NCBI GenBank assembly: GCA_945906975.1
Contig: CAMDRY010000013.1
Coordinates: 1 to 22,406, forward strand
Source of the DNA: Bordetella parapertussis
GTDB taxonomy: Bacteria > Pseudomonadota > Gammaproteobacteria > Burkholderiales > SG8-39
Direction: 5' to 3'
DNA length: 22,406 nt
Below, in pieces: positions 6,439 through 13,373 of this stretch. The first letter of the stretch is position 1. Every line of letters starts with the position of its first letter. Under the pieces are notes generated by a model, which was not told the DNA's origin, made no database searches, and saw nothing but the letters and a program-made list of their open reading frames with translations. Both the position numbers and the translations under genes were made by a program.

Positions 6439-8201
6439 GCGGCCCGGACCTGTCGGGTGCCTCGGGCGCCCAGATGGCCAGCTTCACCCTGCACGGCAGC
6501 GGCGTGGCCGGGGGCATCGCCATCGGCCACGCACACCTCATCTCCACCGCCAGGCTGGAAGTCGCGCACTACGAAGTGGCGGCGACGGACATCGACGCCG
6601 AGATCACGCGCTTTGACAACGCCGTGGCACAGGTTCGCGGTGAACTGGCCGGACTCAAAGCCAGCCTCCCCGCGGCGTCTCCGACGGAAATGGCCGCCTT
6701 CCTCAACCTGCACCAGATGATCCTCGACGACTCGTCGCTATCGACCGTGCCACGCGAACTGGTGCGCACACGCCATTGCAACGCCGAATGGGCGCTGGTA
6801 CAGCAAATGGACATGCTGGTGGCGCAGTTCGAAGAAATAGAGGACCAGTACCTGCGCGAGAGGAAGAACGACGTCATGCAGGTGGTCGAGCGCGTGCTGC
6901 TGGCGCTGATCGGCCACCCCGGCCACGCTCCGGCGGCGCGCAGCGACGAAAAGGAATTGATCGTCGTCGCGCACGACCTGTCGCCGGCCGACATGATCCT
7001 GTTCAAGCAGCACCAGTTCGCCGGTTTTGTCACCGATCTGGGCGGTGTGACCTCACACACGGCGATTCTCGCCCGCAGCCTGAATATTCCAGCCATCGTC
7101 GGCATGCACCACGCACGCCAGCTGATCCGCGAAGACGAACTGCTCATCGTCGATGGCATCGAGGGCGTGCTGATCGTCAATCCTGACCAACAAGTCCTCA
7201 GCGAATACCAGCTGCGCAAGCGGCAGATCGAGCTGGAGCGGCAGAAGCTCAAGCGCCTGCGTACCACCCCTGCCTCAACGCTCGACGGTTCGGACGTCGA
7301 GTTGCACGCCAACATCGAACTGCCGCAGGACATGGAAAAAGTGCGCGAGTCTGGCGCCACCGGCATCGGACTGTTCCGCAGTGAGTTCCTGTTCCTCAAC
7401 CGGGGCGACCTGCCGACCGAGGACGAGCAATTCGAGGCCTACCGCGAGGTGGCGGTGGCGATGCGCGGCCAGACGGTCACCATCCGCACGCTCGACCTTG
7501 GCGCCGACAAGACCGCGCATGGCGTTGCAATGAGCGGCCCCAACCCGGCCCTGGGCCTGCGCGCCATCCGGCTGTGCCTCGCCGAGCCGCAGATGTTTCT
7601 CGCGCAGTTGCGCGCCATCCTGCGCGCTTCGCACTACGGCAAGATCAAGCTGTTGGTGCCCATGCTCGCGCACGCCCATGAGATCGACCAGTCACTCAAA
7701 ATGATCGCCCAGGCCAAAGCCGAGCTGGATGTACTCGGCACGCCCTACGACAAGGCGATTCCGGTCGGGGGCATGATCGAGGTTCCAGCCGCAGCACTGG
7801 CCATAGGCATGTTCGTCAAGCGCCTGGACTTCCTGTCCATCGGCACCAACGACCTCATCCAGTACACGCTCGCCATCGACCGCACAGACAACACGGTATC
7901 CCATCTTTACGACCCCCTGCACCCGGCGGTGCTGCACCTGGTGGCTATGACCATCCGCAACGCCAACAAAGCCGGCGTGCCGGTGGCCGTATGCGGCGAA
8001 ATGGCCGGCGAGGTCCAGCTCACACGACTGTTGCTGGGCTTGGGCCTGAGGCAATTTTCCATGCATCCGGCGCAGCTCCCGAGCATCAAGCAGCAGATCC
8101 TGCGCAGCAGCATCCCCGAAATACAAATCGCCGCGGCAACAATTCTCAGGGCCAACGACCCGGTGAAGATACGCGCACTGCTCGCGCGCTTAAACGCCTG
8201 A
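6435..8201 (+). CDS. ptsI: Phosphoenolpyruvate-protein phosphotransferase (PTS enzyme I)
   Basis: Enzyme I takes phosphate from PEP and passes it to HPr. Blocks in order: the N-terminal HPr-binding part, GGVTSHTAILARSLNIPAIV with the phosphorylated His208, then the PEP-binding TIM barrel with TGIGLFRSEFLF, RTLDLGADK, GLRAIRLCL, SIGTNDLIQYTLAIDRTDN and the catalytic Cys in VAVCGEMAGE. The length of 588 is near the usual 575. Two starts are possible: GTG 6435, coupled to ptsH and behind GGGGAGG (6424-6430), or ATG 6474, which gives the more typical MASFTLHGSGVAGGIAIG start. I kept GTG because of the ribosome site; then the first 13 residues are extra. Confidence 0.95.
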   Translation: MSGPDLSGASGAQMASFTLHGSGVAGGIAIGHAHLISTARLEVAHYEVAATDIDAEITRFDNAVAQVRGELAGLKASLPAASPTEMAAFLNLHQMILDDSSLSTVPRELVRTRHCNAEWALVQQMDMLVAQFEEIEDQYLRERKNDVMQVVERVLLALIGHPGHAPAARSDEKELIVVAHDLSPADMILFKQHQFAGFVTDLGGVTSHTAILARSLNIPAIVGMHHARQLIREDELLIVDGIEGVLIVNPDQQVLSEYQLRKRQIELERQKLKRLRTTPASTLDGSDVELHANIELPQDMEKVRESGATGIGLFRSEFLFLNRGDLPTEDEQFEAYREVAVAMRGQTVTIRTLDLGADKTAHGVAMSGPNPALGLRAIRLCLAEPQMFLAQLRAILRASHYGKIKLLVPMLAHAHEIDQSLKMIAQAKAELDVLGTPYDKAIPVGGMIEVPAAALAIGMFVKRLDFLSIGTNDLIQYTLAIDRTDNTVSHLYDPLHPAVLHLVAMTIRNANKAGVPVAVCGEMAGEVQLTRLLLGLGLRQFSMHPAQLPSIKQQILRSSIPEIQIAAATILRANDPVKIRALLARLNA

Positions 8202-8256
8202 TTTTCAAGGCCGCACGGACACGGTTGCGCAATCAAAAACGAAACGTGGAAACACT

Positions 8257-8583
8257 ATGCTGAGCCCACTTTCAAAAGCCGTCGCGCTTATCGCTGCCAT
8301 GCTGTTCGCCACAGCCGCCGCGTCACAGGCCTAAGCATCCAAACCGGTCAAGCCGGAGTTCCCCGCCAAACCGCTCCAGGACTTCGCGGCCAAACTACAC
8401 GATGCCGTCGTCAAAGGCCTGCTGCGGCCGGAAATGCGCGCGCGCTTCGCCACGATCGGCACTGACCTCGCCCCGCTCAAGCCGGAACAACTGGCGAAAT
8501 TCATCGACAGCGAAATGGCCAAGTGGCAGCTCCTGACCAGGCAAGCGGGGATCCAGCCCGAATTGGCGGCGGCTTTGGTGTAG
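8257..8583 (+). pseudogene. Remnant of a Bug/TctC-family periplasmic binding protein
   Basis: In one frame, a 25-codon signal peptide (MLSPLSKAVALIAAMLF..., ending Ser-Gln-Ala) is followed directly by TAA at 8332-8334. Then come 82 more sense codons to TAG at 8581-8583. The second part matches the C-terminal end of tripartite tricarboxylate (Bug/TctC) receptors: LHDAVVKGLLRPEMRARFA, then TIGTDLAPLKPEQLAKFI, then EMAKWQLLTRQAGIQPE. The roughly 200-residue middle of the family (normal length about 320) is missing, so even reversal of the stop would not give a whole receptor. Codon use after the stop still looks coding, so the stop may be recent or an assembly error. No TctA/TctB is nearby. Confidence 0.75.
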
Positions 8584-8586
8584 AAT
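8581..8586 (+). promoter_or_regulatory. Probable -10 box of the metX transcript
   Basis: TAGAAT (five of six consensus) overlaps the stop codon of the pseudogene. Seven bases further, at 8593, begins the first stem of the riboswitch, exactly where transcription would be expected to start. No good -35 is present at 17 bp (CCGAAT), so the call rests on the -10 and its position. Confidence 0.45.
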
Positions 8587-8592
8587 CTTCGT

Positions 8593-8681
8593 GCGCCGAT
8601 TTGATCTCATCAGCTTGCGGGCGCTGGAAGGCTTCACAGCACCTTGGTGCTGGCGGCCCTCCTAAACCGGCTAAAGCGGGG
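8593..8681 (+). ncRNA. SAM-II-like riboswitch with an extended L3, metX leader
   Basis: Stem P1 is GCGCC (8593-8597) with GGCGC (8620-8624). Its loop carries GATTTGA (8598-8604) and GCTTGC (8613-8618). The 3' block is GGCTAAAGCGGGG (8669-8681). GATTTG, GCTTGC and GCTAAA followed by a G-run are the conserved blocks of the SAM-II (metA/SAM-alpha) class. A pseudoknot is possible: AGCTTG (8612-8617) against CCGGCT (8667-8672, five of six pairs) and CTC (8606-8608) against GGG (8678-8680). L3 is about 45 nt instead of the usual 7-10 and holds a hairpin, CAGCA/TGCTG (8637-8652). Position before metX fits methionine feedback. Family assignment is from memory of the consensus, not from a covariance search. 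Confidence 0.75.
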
Positions 8682-8690
8682 CGTGTCCGT

Positions 8691-8727
8691 AACCCGTTGG
8701 CCCTTCGCAGGCGCAACGGGTTTTTTT
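8691..8727 (+). terminator. Intrinsic terminator in the metX leader
   Basis: AACCCGTTG (8691-8699) pairs with CAACGGGTT (8714-8722), with an inner GCC/GGC pairing and a short loop, followed by seven T in total (8721-8727). It lies 9 bp after the riboswitch and 31 bp before the metX ATG, so it is placed to attenuate metX-metW. Confidence 0.9.
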
Positions 8728-8758
8728 ATGGGCAAAGCAGTACTCAGTATTTCAAACC

Positions 8759-9910
8759 ATGCAGACATCTAGTTCGAATTCGGTCGGGGCGGTTACGCCC
8801 CAGACGATGCATTTCGACCAGCCGCTGGATTTTCGCAGTGGTGCGCGCCTTGACGCCTACGATCTTGTCTATGAGACCTACGGCACGCTGAACGCCGCAC
8901 GGTCCAACGCCGTACTGGTCTGCCACGCGCTCAACGCCTCGCACCACGTCGCCGGGTGGTATGCCGCGGAACCGGACAACATCGGCTGGTGGGACAACAT
9001 GATCGGTCCGGGCAAGCCGCTGGACACGAACCGCTTTTTCGTCATCGGTGTGAACAATCTGGGCGGCTGCTTCGGCAGCACCGGCCCAAAAAGCTCCAAT
9101 CCAAAAACCGGGCAACCCTACGGCTCGGACTTCCCGGTGGTCACGGTCGAGGATTGGGTCGAGGCGCAAGCCCGCCTTGCCGACAGGCTCGGCATCGCGC
9201 GTTTTGCCGCGGTGATGGGGGGCTCGCTCGGCGCGATGCAGGCGCTGCAATGGCCACTTTCCTATCCGGACCGGGTCGGCTATGCACTGGTGGTCGCCTG
9301 CGCGCCGCGGCTTTCAGCGCAAAACATCGCCTTCAACGAGGTGGCGCGCCAGGCCATCGTCACCGATCCGGACTTCCACGGCGGCCATTATTACCGCCAT
9401 AACACCCTTCCACGCCGCGGCCTGCGCCTGGCGCGCATGATAGGGCACATCACTTATCTCTCAGACGATGTGATGGCGGAAAGATTCGGGCGCGAACTGC
9501 GCGACGGACACATCAAGTTCGGCTACGACGTTGATTTCCAGATCGAGTCCTACCTGCGTTACCAGGGTGACAAGTTCTCCGAATATTTCGACGCAAACAC
9601 CTATCTGCTGATCACGCGCGCGCTCGATTATTTCGATCCGGCCGCCGGTTACGGCGACAGTCTGGCAAAGGCGCTGGCGCGCGCGAAGGCGTCCTTTCTT
9701 GTTGTGTCCTTCACCACCGACTGGCGTTTTTCGCCGGCGCGCTCGCGCGAAATCGTGCGCGCCCTGCTCGACAACCGCGCCGACGTGTCTTATGCGGAAA
9801 TCGACGCGCCGCACGGCCATGACGAGTTCCTGCTCGAGGATGCACGCTACCATGCACTGGTGCGGGCCTATTACGAGCGCGTCGCCAAAAGCATAGGGGC
9901 CGGGACATGA
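8759..9910 (+). CDS. metX: Homoserine O-acyltransferase (MetX)
   Basis: MetX acylates the hydroxyl of homoserine from acetyl- or succinyl-CoA, the entry to methionine synthesis. The 383-residue alpha/beta-hydrolase has [15 protein letters not shown] (54-68), [14 protein letters not shown] (97-110), the nucleophile elbow GGSLGAMQ with Ser156, the acid Asp321 in TTDWRFSP and the His354 in HGHDEFLL. Alanine replaces the second glycine of the common GGSLGGMQ. Whether the donor is acetyl- or succinyl-CoA cannot be read safely; many proteobacterial MetX enzymes use succinyl-CoA. The stop overlaps metW by 4 bp (ATGA). No clear ribosome site precedes the ATG. Confidence 0.95.
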   Translation: MQTSSSNSVGAVTPQTMHFDQPLDFRSGARLDAYDLVYETYGTLNAARSNAVLVCHALNASHHVAGWYAAEPDNIGWWDNMIGPGKPLDTNRFFVIGVNNLGGCFGSTGPKSSNPKTGQPYGSDFPVVTVEDWVEAQARLADRLGIARFAAVMGGSLGAMQALQWPLSYPDRVGYALVVACAPRLSAQNIAFNEVARQAIVTDPDFHGGHYYRHNTLPRRGLRLARMIGHITYLSDDVMAERFGRELRDGHIKFGYDVDFQIESYLRYQGDKFSEYFDANTYLLITRALDYFDPAAGYGDSLAKALARAKASFLVVSFTTDWRFSPARSREIVRALLDNRADVSYAEIDAPHGHDEFLLEDARYHALVRAYYERVAKSIGAGT

Positions 9911-10509
9911 GCGCTACGTTGACCCCGCTGCGCGCGGACTTCGCGTTGATCGAAAGCTGGATCGTCCCCGGGTCAAAGGTGCTTGATCTGGGCTGCGGCG
10001 ACGGCACCCTGCTCGCTCGCCTCAAGCGCGAGCGCGGCGTAAGCGGCTACGGCGTCGACATCGCCGATGCCAATGTGCTCGCTTCGCTGGTCAACGGGAT
10101 CAATGTCATCCAGAGCGACCTGGAGGCCGGGCTCAACACTTTCAACGACAAGGCCTTTGACACGGTCATTTTGTCGCATACGCTTCAAGCCATGCGCAAC
10201 ACCAAACCCATCATGGAAGAAATTGCGCGCGTCGGCCTCGAGGGCGTAGTCAGCTTTCCGAATTTCGGTTACGAAAAAAACAGGGTGCAGGTGGCCGCCG
10301 GACACATGCCGGTTTCTGCGGAAATGCCCTACCAGTGGCACGACACGCCCAATGTGCACCTTTGCACCATGGCCGATTTCGACCGGTTTTGCACGGATCT
10401 GGGCATGCACGTGATAGACCGCCGCGCCTTTACCGACAACCGCGAAATCGACTCGGGCGACCCCAACCTGCTCGGCGCGCTGGCCGTTTACCGCTTCAGG
10501 AAGAAGTAG
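9907..10509 (+). CDS. metW: Methionine biosynthesis protein MetW
   Basis: The 200-residue protein has a class I SAM-methyltransferase-like fold: [15 protein letters not shown] (25-39) is motif I and is followed by [28 protein letters not shown] is the mid-domain block, and GFPNFG-type [12 protein letters not shown] is typical of MetW. The family is genetically coupled to MetX and is thought to assist homoserine acylation; a methyl acceptor is not established. It is co-transcribed with metX under the riboswitch. The last 14 bp overlap the converging ampG gene. Confidence 0.94.
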   Translation: MSATLTPLRADFALIESWIVPGSKVLDLGCGDGTLLARLKRERGVSGYGVDIADANVLASLVNGINVIQSDLEAGLNTFNDKAFDTVILSHTLQAMRNTKPIMEEIARVGLEGVVSFPNFGYEKNRVQVAAGHMPVSAEMPYQWHDTPNVHLCTMADFDRFCTDLGMHVIDRRAFTDNREIDSGDPNLLGALAVYRFRKK

Positions 10510-11758
10510 CGGGCCTGAAGTCCAGTGCGCGAATGGTTTCGCGCCGCCACCACAGCAAGGCGACACCGGGCAGCGCGATAAGAAAGGTCGAAAAAAAGAA
10601 CGGCGCCCAACCGAAGGTGGCGACCATCTGCCCGGATGCCGGCCCGACATAGACGCGACCTATCGCCGCCAACGCTGACAGCAGGGCAAACTGCGTGGCC
10701 GAATAGCGCACATTGCACAAGGCCATCAGCAACGCGACAAAGGCGGTGGTGCCCATGCCACCGCAAAGATTTTCAACCACCACCGCCAGCGCCATCAGGG
10801 CGTAGCTCTTTGGCAACAGCGCCAAGGCAAGAAAGACCAGGTTCGAAACCGCCTGCAGGATCCCAAACGCGAACAGCGCGCGGAACAGCCCCAGCTTGGC
10901 CATCAAGGCCCCGCCCGCCAATGCGCCGATGATCGTGGCAACCAAGCCCAGCACCTTGTTGATAGCGCCCACTTCGGCGGCGGAAAAACCGACACCCCGG
11001 ATCAAGAAGGCCGTGGTGAGGCTGCCGGCAAACGCGTCCCCAAGCTTGTAGAGCACGATCAAGGCGAGCATCACCCATGCGCCATCGCGCATAAAAAAAT
11101 CTTTCAGCGGCCCCAGCACCGCTTCGTCCAGGGTTTTGGGCGCGATGGCCGGCACCTCGGGCTCGGGGCTGACGAGCAGCACCGCTGTGCCGCTCAGCAT
11201 CAGCGCCGCCATCAGCCAATAGGTCGCCTGCCAGCCCAGGTACGCGTCAGCGAGAAAGAGCGCGAGCCCCCCCGAGACCAGCATGCCCAGCCGGTATCCG
11301 AGCACCGACACCGCCGCGCCGGCGCCGCGCTCCTCGGTGCGCAGCACATCGGTGCGGTAGGCATCAAAAGCGATGTCCTGTGAAGCCGAAGCGAACGCCG
11401 TCATCACCGCCAGCAGCGCCAGGGCCAGCGGCGCATTGGCCGGGGACACCGCGCCCATCGCGGCAATACACGCCATGAGCAGCAGTTGGGTCAGGGCAAT
11501 CCAGCCGCGGCGACGGCCGAGCAGGGGCGGCACGTAGCGGTCCATCAACGGCGCCCAGAGGAATTTGAGGGTGTAGGGCAGGCCAACCAGCGAGAAAAAA
11601 CCGATCGTTTCAATCGCCACGTTCTCGACCGTCAGCCAGGCCTGCAGGGTGCCGGAGGTGAGCGCGAGCGGCAGGCCCGAGGCAAAACCGAGCGCGAGCA
11701 TGACCGCAACGCGACGATTGCGAAAAATGGTGAAATAAGGCGATGCGCTTGCAGACAC
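10496..11758 (-). CDS. ampG: AmpG-like muropeptide permease (MFS)
   Basis: This is an inner-membrane transporter of about 12 helices that, in the AmpG family, brings anhydro-muropeptides into the cytosol for cell-wall recycling. Hallmarks are RRVAVMLALGFASGLPLALTSGTLQAWL near the start, GLPYTLKFLWAPLMDRY, and ASQDIAFDAYRTDVL. The length from GTG 11758 is 420 residues. That start is chosen because it gives the usual short lead (VSASASPYFTIFRNRR); the open frame continues back to a GTG at 11857, and TTG 11764 is also possible. No ribosome site is evident. A -10-like TACACT lies 8 bp upstream of the GTG, which hints at a leaderless mRNA. Confidence 0.85.
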   Translation of the reverse strand: MSASASPYFTIFRNRRVAVMLALGFASGLPLALTSGTLQAWLTVENVAIETIGFFSLVGLPYTLKFLWAPLMDRYVPPLLGRRRGWIALTQLLLMACIAAMGAVSPANAPLALALLAVMTAFASASQDIAFDAYRTDVLRTEERGAGAAVSVLGYRLGMLVSGGLALFLADAYLGWQATYWLMAALMLSGTAVLLVSPEPEVPAIAPKTLDEAVLGPLKDFFMRDGAWVMLALIVLYKLGDAFAGSLTTAFLIRGVGFSAAEVGAINKVLGLVATIIGALAGGALMAKLGLFRALFAFGILQAVSNLVFLALALLPKSYALMALAVVVENLCGGMGTTAFVALLMALCNVRYSATQFALLSALAAIGRVYVGPASGQMVATFGWAPFFFSTFLIALPGVALLWWRRETIRALDFRPATSS

Positions 11759-11873
11759 AGCCAAAGTGTACCGTGCAGCGGCAGCGGGTGGGCGAATTCG
11801 GCGCAGTGCGGATGGTAAGCGCGGCACATACCGACCAGACAGCCCCTTCGATAACACCGAATACGGCTGTCAC

Positions 11874-11910
11874 TAACACTAAGATTAAGACTAAGCGCCC
11901 CTGTAGGCGC
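11874..11910. repeat. TAAGAY hexamer run joined to a small hairpin
   Basis: Four hexamers follow each other: TAACAC, TAAGAT, TAAGAC and TAAGCG (11874-11897). The last merges into a hairpin GCGCC-cctgta-GGCGC (11895-11910). They lie in the 245-bp gap between the divergent ampG and yqjD. The remainder of this gap is AT-rich near yqjD (11935-11995) and shows no convincing -35/-10 pair and no gene. Confidence 0.5.
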
Positions 11911-12003
11911 AATCGCATAGAAGGGCCGAGTACGTTAAGATATATGATTGTTGTTTTATCCTTCTCTTTTTGATGCCTTTCTGACAAATTTTTCGAGGGA
12001 CTT

Positions 12004-12315
12004 ATGAGCACCGCAACCGACGTTACCAAAGACAAGCTTGTCGCCGACCTTAAAATGGTCATCTCCGACGCCGAGGAACTTTTGCTGGCAACCGCGGCAC
12101 AGGCTGGCGAAAAAGCCTCCGCCGCACGCGCGCGCATCACCGAGAGCCTCAAGGTCGCCAAGGAAAAACTGGTCATCGCAGAGGGCATCGCCCTCGACAA
12201 AGCCAAAGCGGCCGCACGCGCCACCGACGATTATGTCCACGAAAATCCCTGGGCGGCGGTCGGCATCGGCGCCGCCTTGGGTCTTGTTGTAGGCATGCTG
12301 ATCAGCCGGCGCTGA
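12004..12315 (+). CDS. yqjD: ElaB/YqjD/DUF883 family membrane-anchored protein
   Basis: The 103-residue protein has a long Ala/Lys/Glu-rich amphipathic helix (about residues 5-75), then the conserved VHENPWAAVGIGAALGLVVGM segment, a glycine-rich C-terminal membrane anchor, ending Ser-Arg-Arg. In E. coli, YqjD and its paralogs sit in the inner membrane and bind ribosomes in stationary phase. Whether that holds here is inference. GAGGGA precedes the ATG. It is followed after 4 bp by yqjE, the usual order of this cluster. Confidence 0.9.
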   Translation: MSTATDVTKDKLVADLKMVISDAEELLLATAAQAGEKASAARARITESLKVAKEKLVIAEGIALDKAKAAARATDDYVHENPWAAVGIGAALGLVVGMLISRR

Positions 12316-12319
12316 GTCC

Positions 12320-12715
12320 ATGAGCAACAAGGAAGGCGCCGCGGCCGGCGGCGGCCTTCTCCGATCAGCCCGCACGCTGACGCGCACGCTGATCGCGCTT
12401 TCCAAAACCCGCCTCGAAATTTTCCTCAACGAAATCGAGGAAGAGCGGCTGCGCATAGCCAACCAGATCATGCTGATCGTAACGGCGGGCTTTTGTCTTG
12501 TTGTCGGCGCATTGCTCGCAGTGACCTTCATCGTCGTGCTGTTCTGGGACACGCACAGGCTGATCACGCTGGGCGTGCTGGCGCTGGCATTTCTTGGCGC
12601 CGGCGCCGTCCTGATGCTGCTCTTTAGCGCAAGAGCGAAAACCAAACCCAAGCTTTTCTCGAGCTCCCTCGGTGAACTGGGCAAGGATGTCGACCAGTTG
12701 TCGGACAAGCCCTGA
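12320..12715 (+). CDS. yqjE: YqjE-like phage-holin-family membrane protein
   Basis: The 131-residue protein has an amphipathic N-terminal part with LSKTRLEIFLNEIEEERLRI (28-47) and two close transmembrane helices (about 50-76 and 81-103), then a basic tail. This arrangement and the place after yqjD match the YqjE / holin-X (DUF1469) family. The molecular function is unknown; 'holin' here is only a fold name. The TGA stop is the first unit of an 8-bp ladder leading into yqjK. Confidence 0.85.
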   Translation: MSNKEGAAAGGGLLRSARTLTRTLIALSKTRLEIFLNEIEEERLRIANQIMLIVTAGFCLVVGALLAVTFIVVLFWDTHRLITLGVLALAFLGAGAVLMLLFSARAKTKPKLFSSSLGELGKDVDQLSDKP

Positions 12716-12752
12716 ACGCGTGAATCCGTGAACGCATGAACGCATGAACACG
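12713..12752 (+). repeat. Five 8-bp TGA-containing units joining yqjE stop to yqjK start
   Basis: From the yqjE stop the sequence reads TGAACGCG, TGAATCCG, TGAACGCA, TGAACGCA, TGAACACG (12713-12752). Each junction makes an RTGA: GTG at 12720 and 12728, ATG at 12736 and 12744. The ATG at 12744 opens the next gene. Because 8 is not a multiple of 3, three successive units cover all frames, and several starts meet a TGA within three codons. Confidence 0.85.
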
Positions 12753-13025
12753 AGGCTTATCCGACTCCGTGAACAACGCGCCCGGCTGATCGAGCGCGCG
12801 GCGCACCAGCGTGAAGAGATTGCGCTGGGCGTGGCCGCGCTGCACGGCCCCATTGCCATCGTCGACCAAGGCCTGGAGATCGCCCGCTACATCAAATCCC
12901 ATCCGGTCATCATCGCCGCAAGCGCGGCGCTAGTGATCGCCACGCGTCCGCGCCGTTCGCTCAGCTGGGTGCGCCGCGGCCTCATGCTCTGGCAAACTTG
13001 GCGCTGGCTCGCCACACGCTACTGA
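12744..13025 (+). CDS. YqjK-like family protein
   Basis: The 93-residue basic protein starts with MNTRLIRLREQRARLIERAAHQREEI, an Arg-rich helix typical of the small YqjK-like family found after yqjE. A weakly hydrophobic segment follows (about 52-66, HPVIIAASAALVIA), then W-rich LMLWQTWRWLATRY at the end. It probably associates with the membrane. There is no known biochemical role. Translation likely depends on re-initiation from yqjE, since no independent ribosome site is visible. Confidence 0.75.
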   Translation: MNTRLIRLREQRARLIERAAHQREEIALGVAALHGPIAIVDQGLEIARYIKSHPVIIAASAALVIATRPRRSLSWVRRGLMLWQTWRWLATRY

Positions 13026-13034
13026 ACGGACGCC

Positions 13035-13328
13035 GTGCTCAAGAAACTGTATATGGTTGCCGAACGCGAGCGCAAATACCTCGTGGCAGAGCTCTCGCAG
13101 GTCAGGGGGCTGATGCCCTTGCTGATGAAGCCGCGCAACAAGCAAAAATGGTCCACCGAAGACCGGCTGGAGCTGGGCATCCATATGCGTCGCTTGCAGC
13201 GCATGAGCCCGTATATCGCCGTGATGGTATTGCCCGGAGGATTTGCCATGCTGCCGGCGCTCGCCTGGTGGCTGGACCGGCGCCGCGGCCAACGCCCCGG
13301 CAAAGGGAGCCTCCCTACCGACAGCTGA
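13035..13328 (+). CDS. Uncharacterised single-span membrane protein
   Basis: I do not recognise this 97-residue protein with certainty. It begins at GTG 13035 (ATG 13053 is an in-frame alternative), 9 bp after yqjK. Residues 1-57 are charged and helical, with WSTEDRLELGIHMRRLQRMSPY. Residues 58-80 form one hydrophobic span, YIAVMVLPGGFAMLPALAWWL, ending in a run of Arg. The PGG-F-LP pattern within the span loosely recalls the LETM1-type membrane segment, but that is weak. The basic C-terminal side suggests an N-out/C-in anchor. Its spacing makes it the last member of the yqjD-yqjE-yqjK unit. Confidence 0.65.
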   Translation: MLKKLYMVAERERKYLVAELSQVRGLMPLLMKPRNKQKWSTEDRLELGIHMRRLQRMSPYIAVMVLPGGFAMLPALAWWLDRRRGQRPGKGSLPTDS

Positions 13329-13373
13329 GCTGACTGACCTCGCGGCCTCCCTCGGTGGCCTGGCACGGTCCGC

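Noticed and set aside
5739..6713. A 324-codon minus-strand open frame
   Set aside because: It is antisense to the IIA gene, ptsH and the start of ptsI, and has no recognisable motif.
8395..8637. Minus-strand open frames across the TctC remnant
   Set aside because: They are shadows of the remnant's coding-like codons; the plus-strand frame has the signal peptide and family pattern.
11759..11857. Longer N-terminus of AmpG from GTG 11857
   Set aside because: It adds 33 Arg/Pro/Ala-rich residues not expected before the first helix of this family, and no ribosome site supports it; the start remains uncertain, however.
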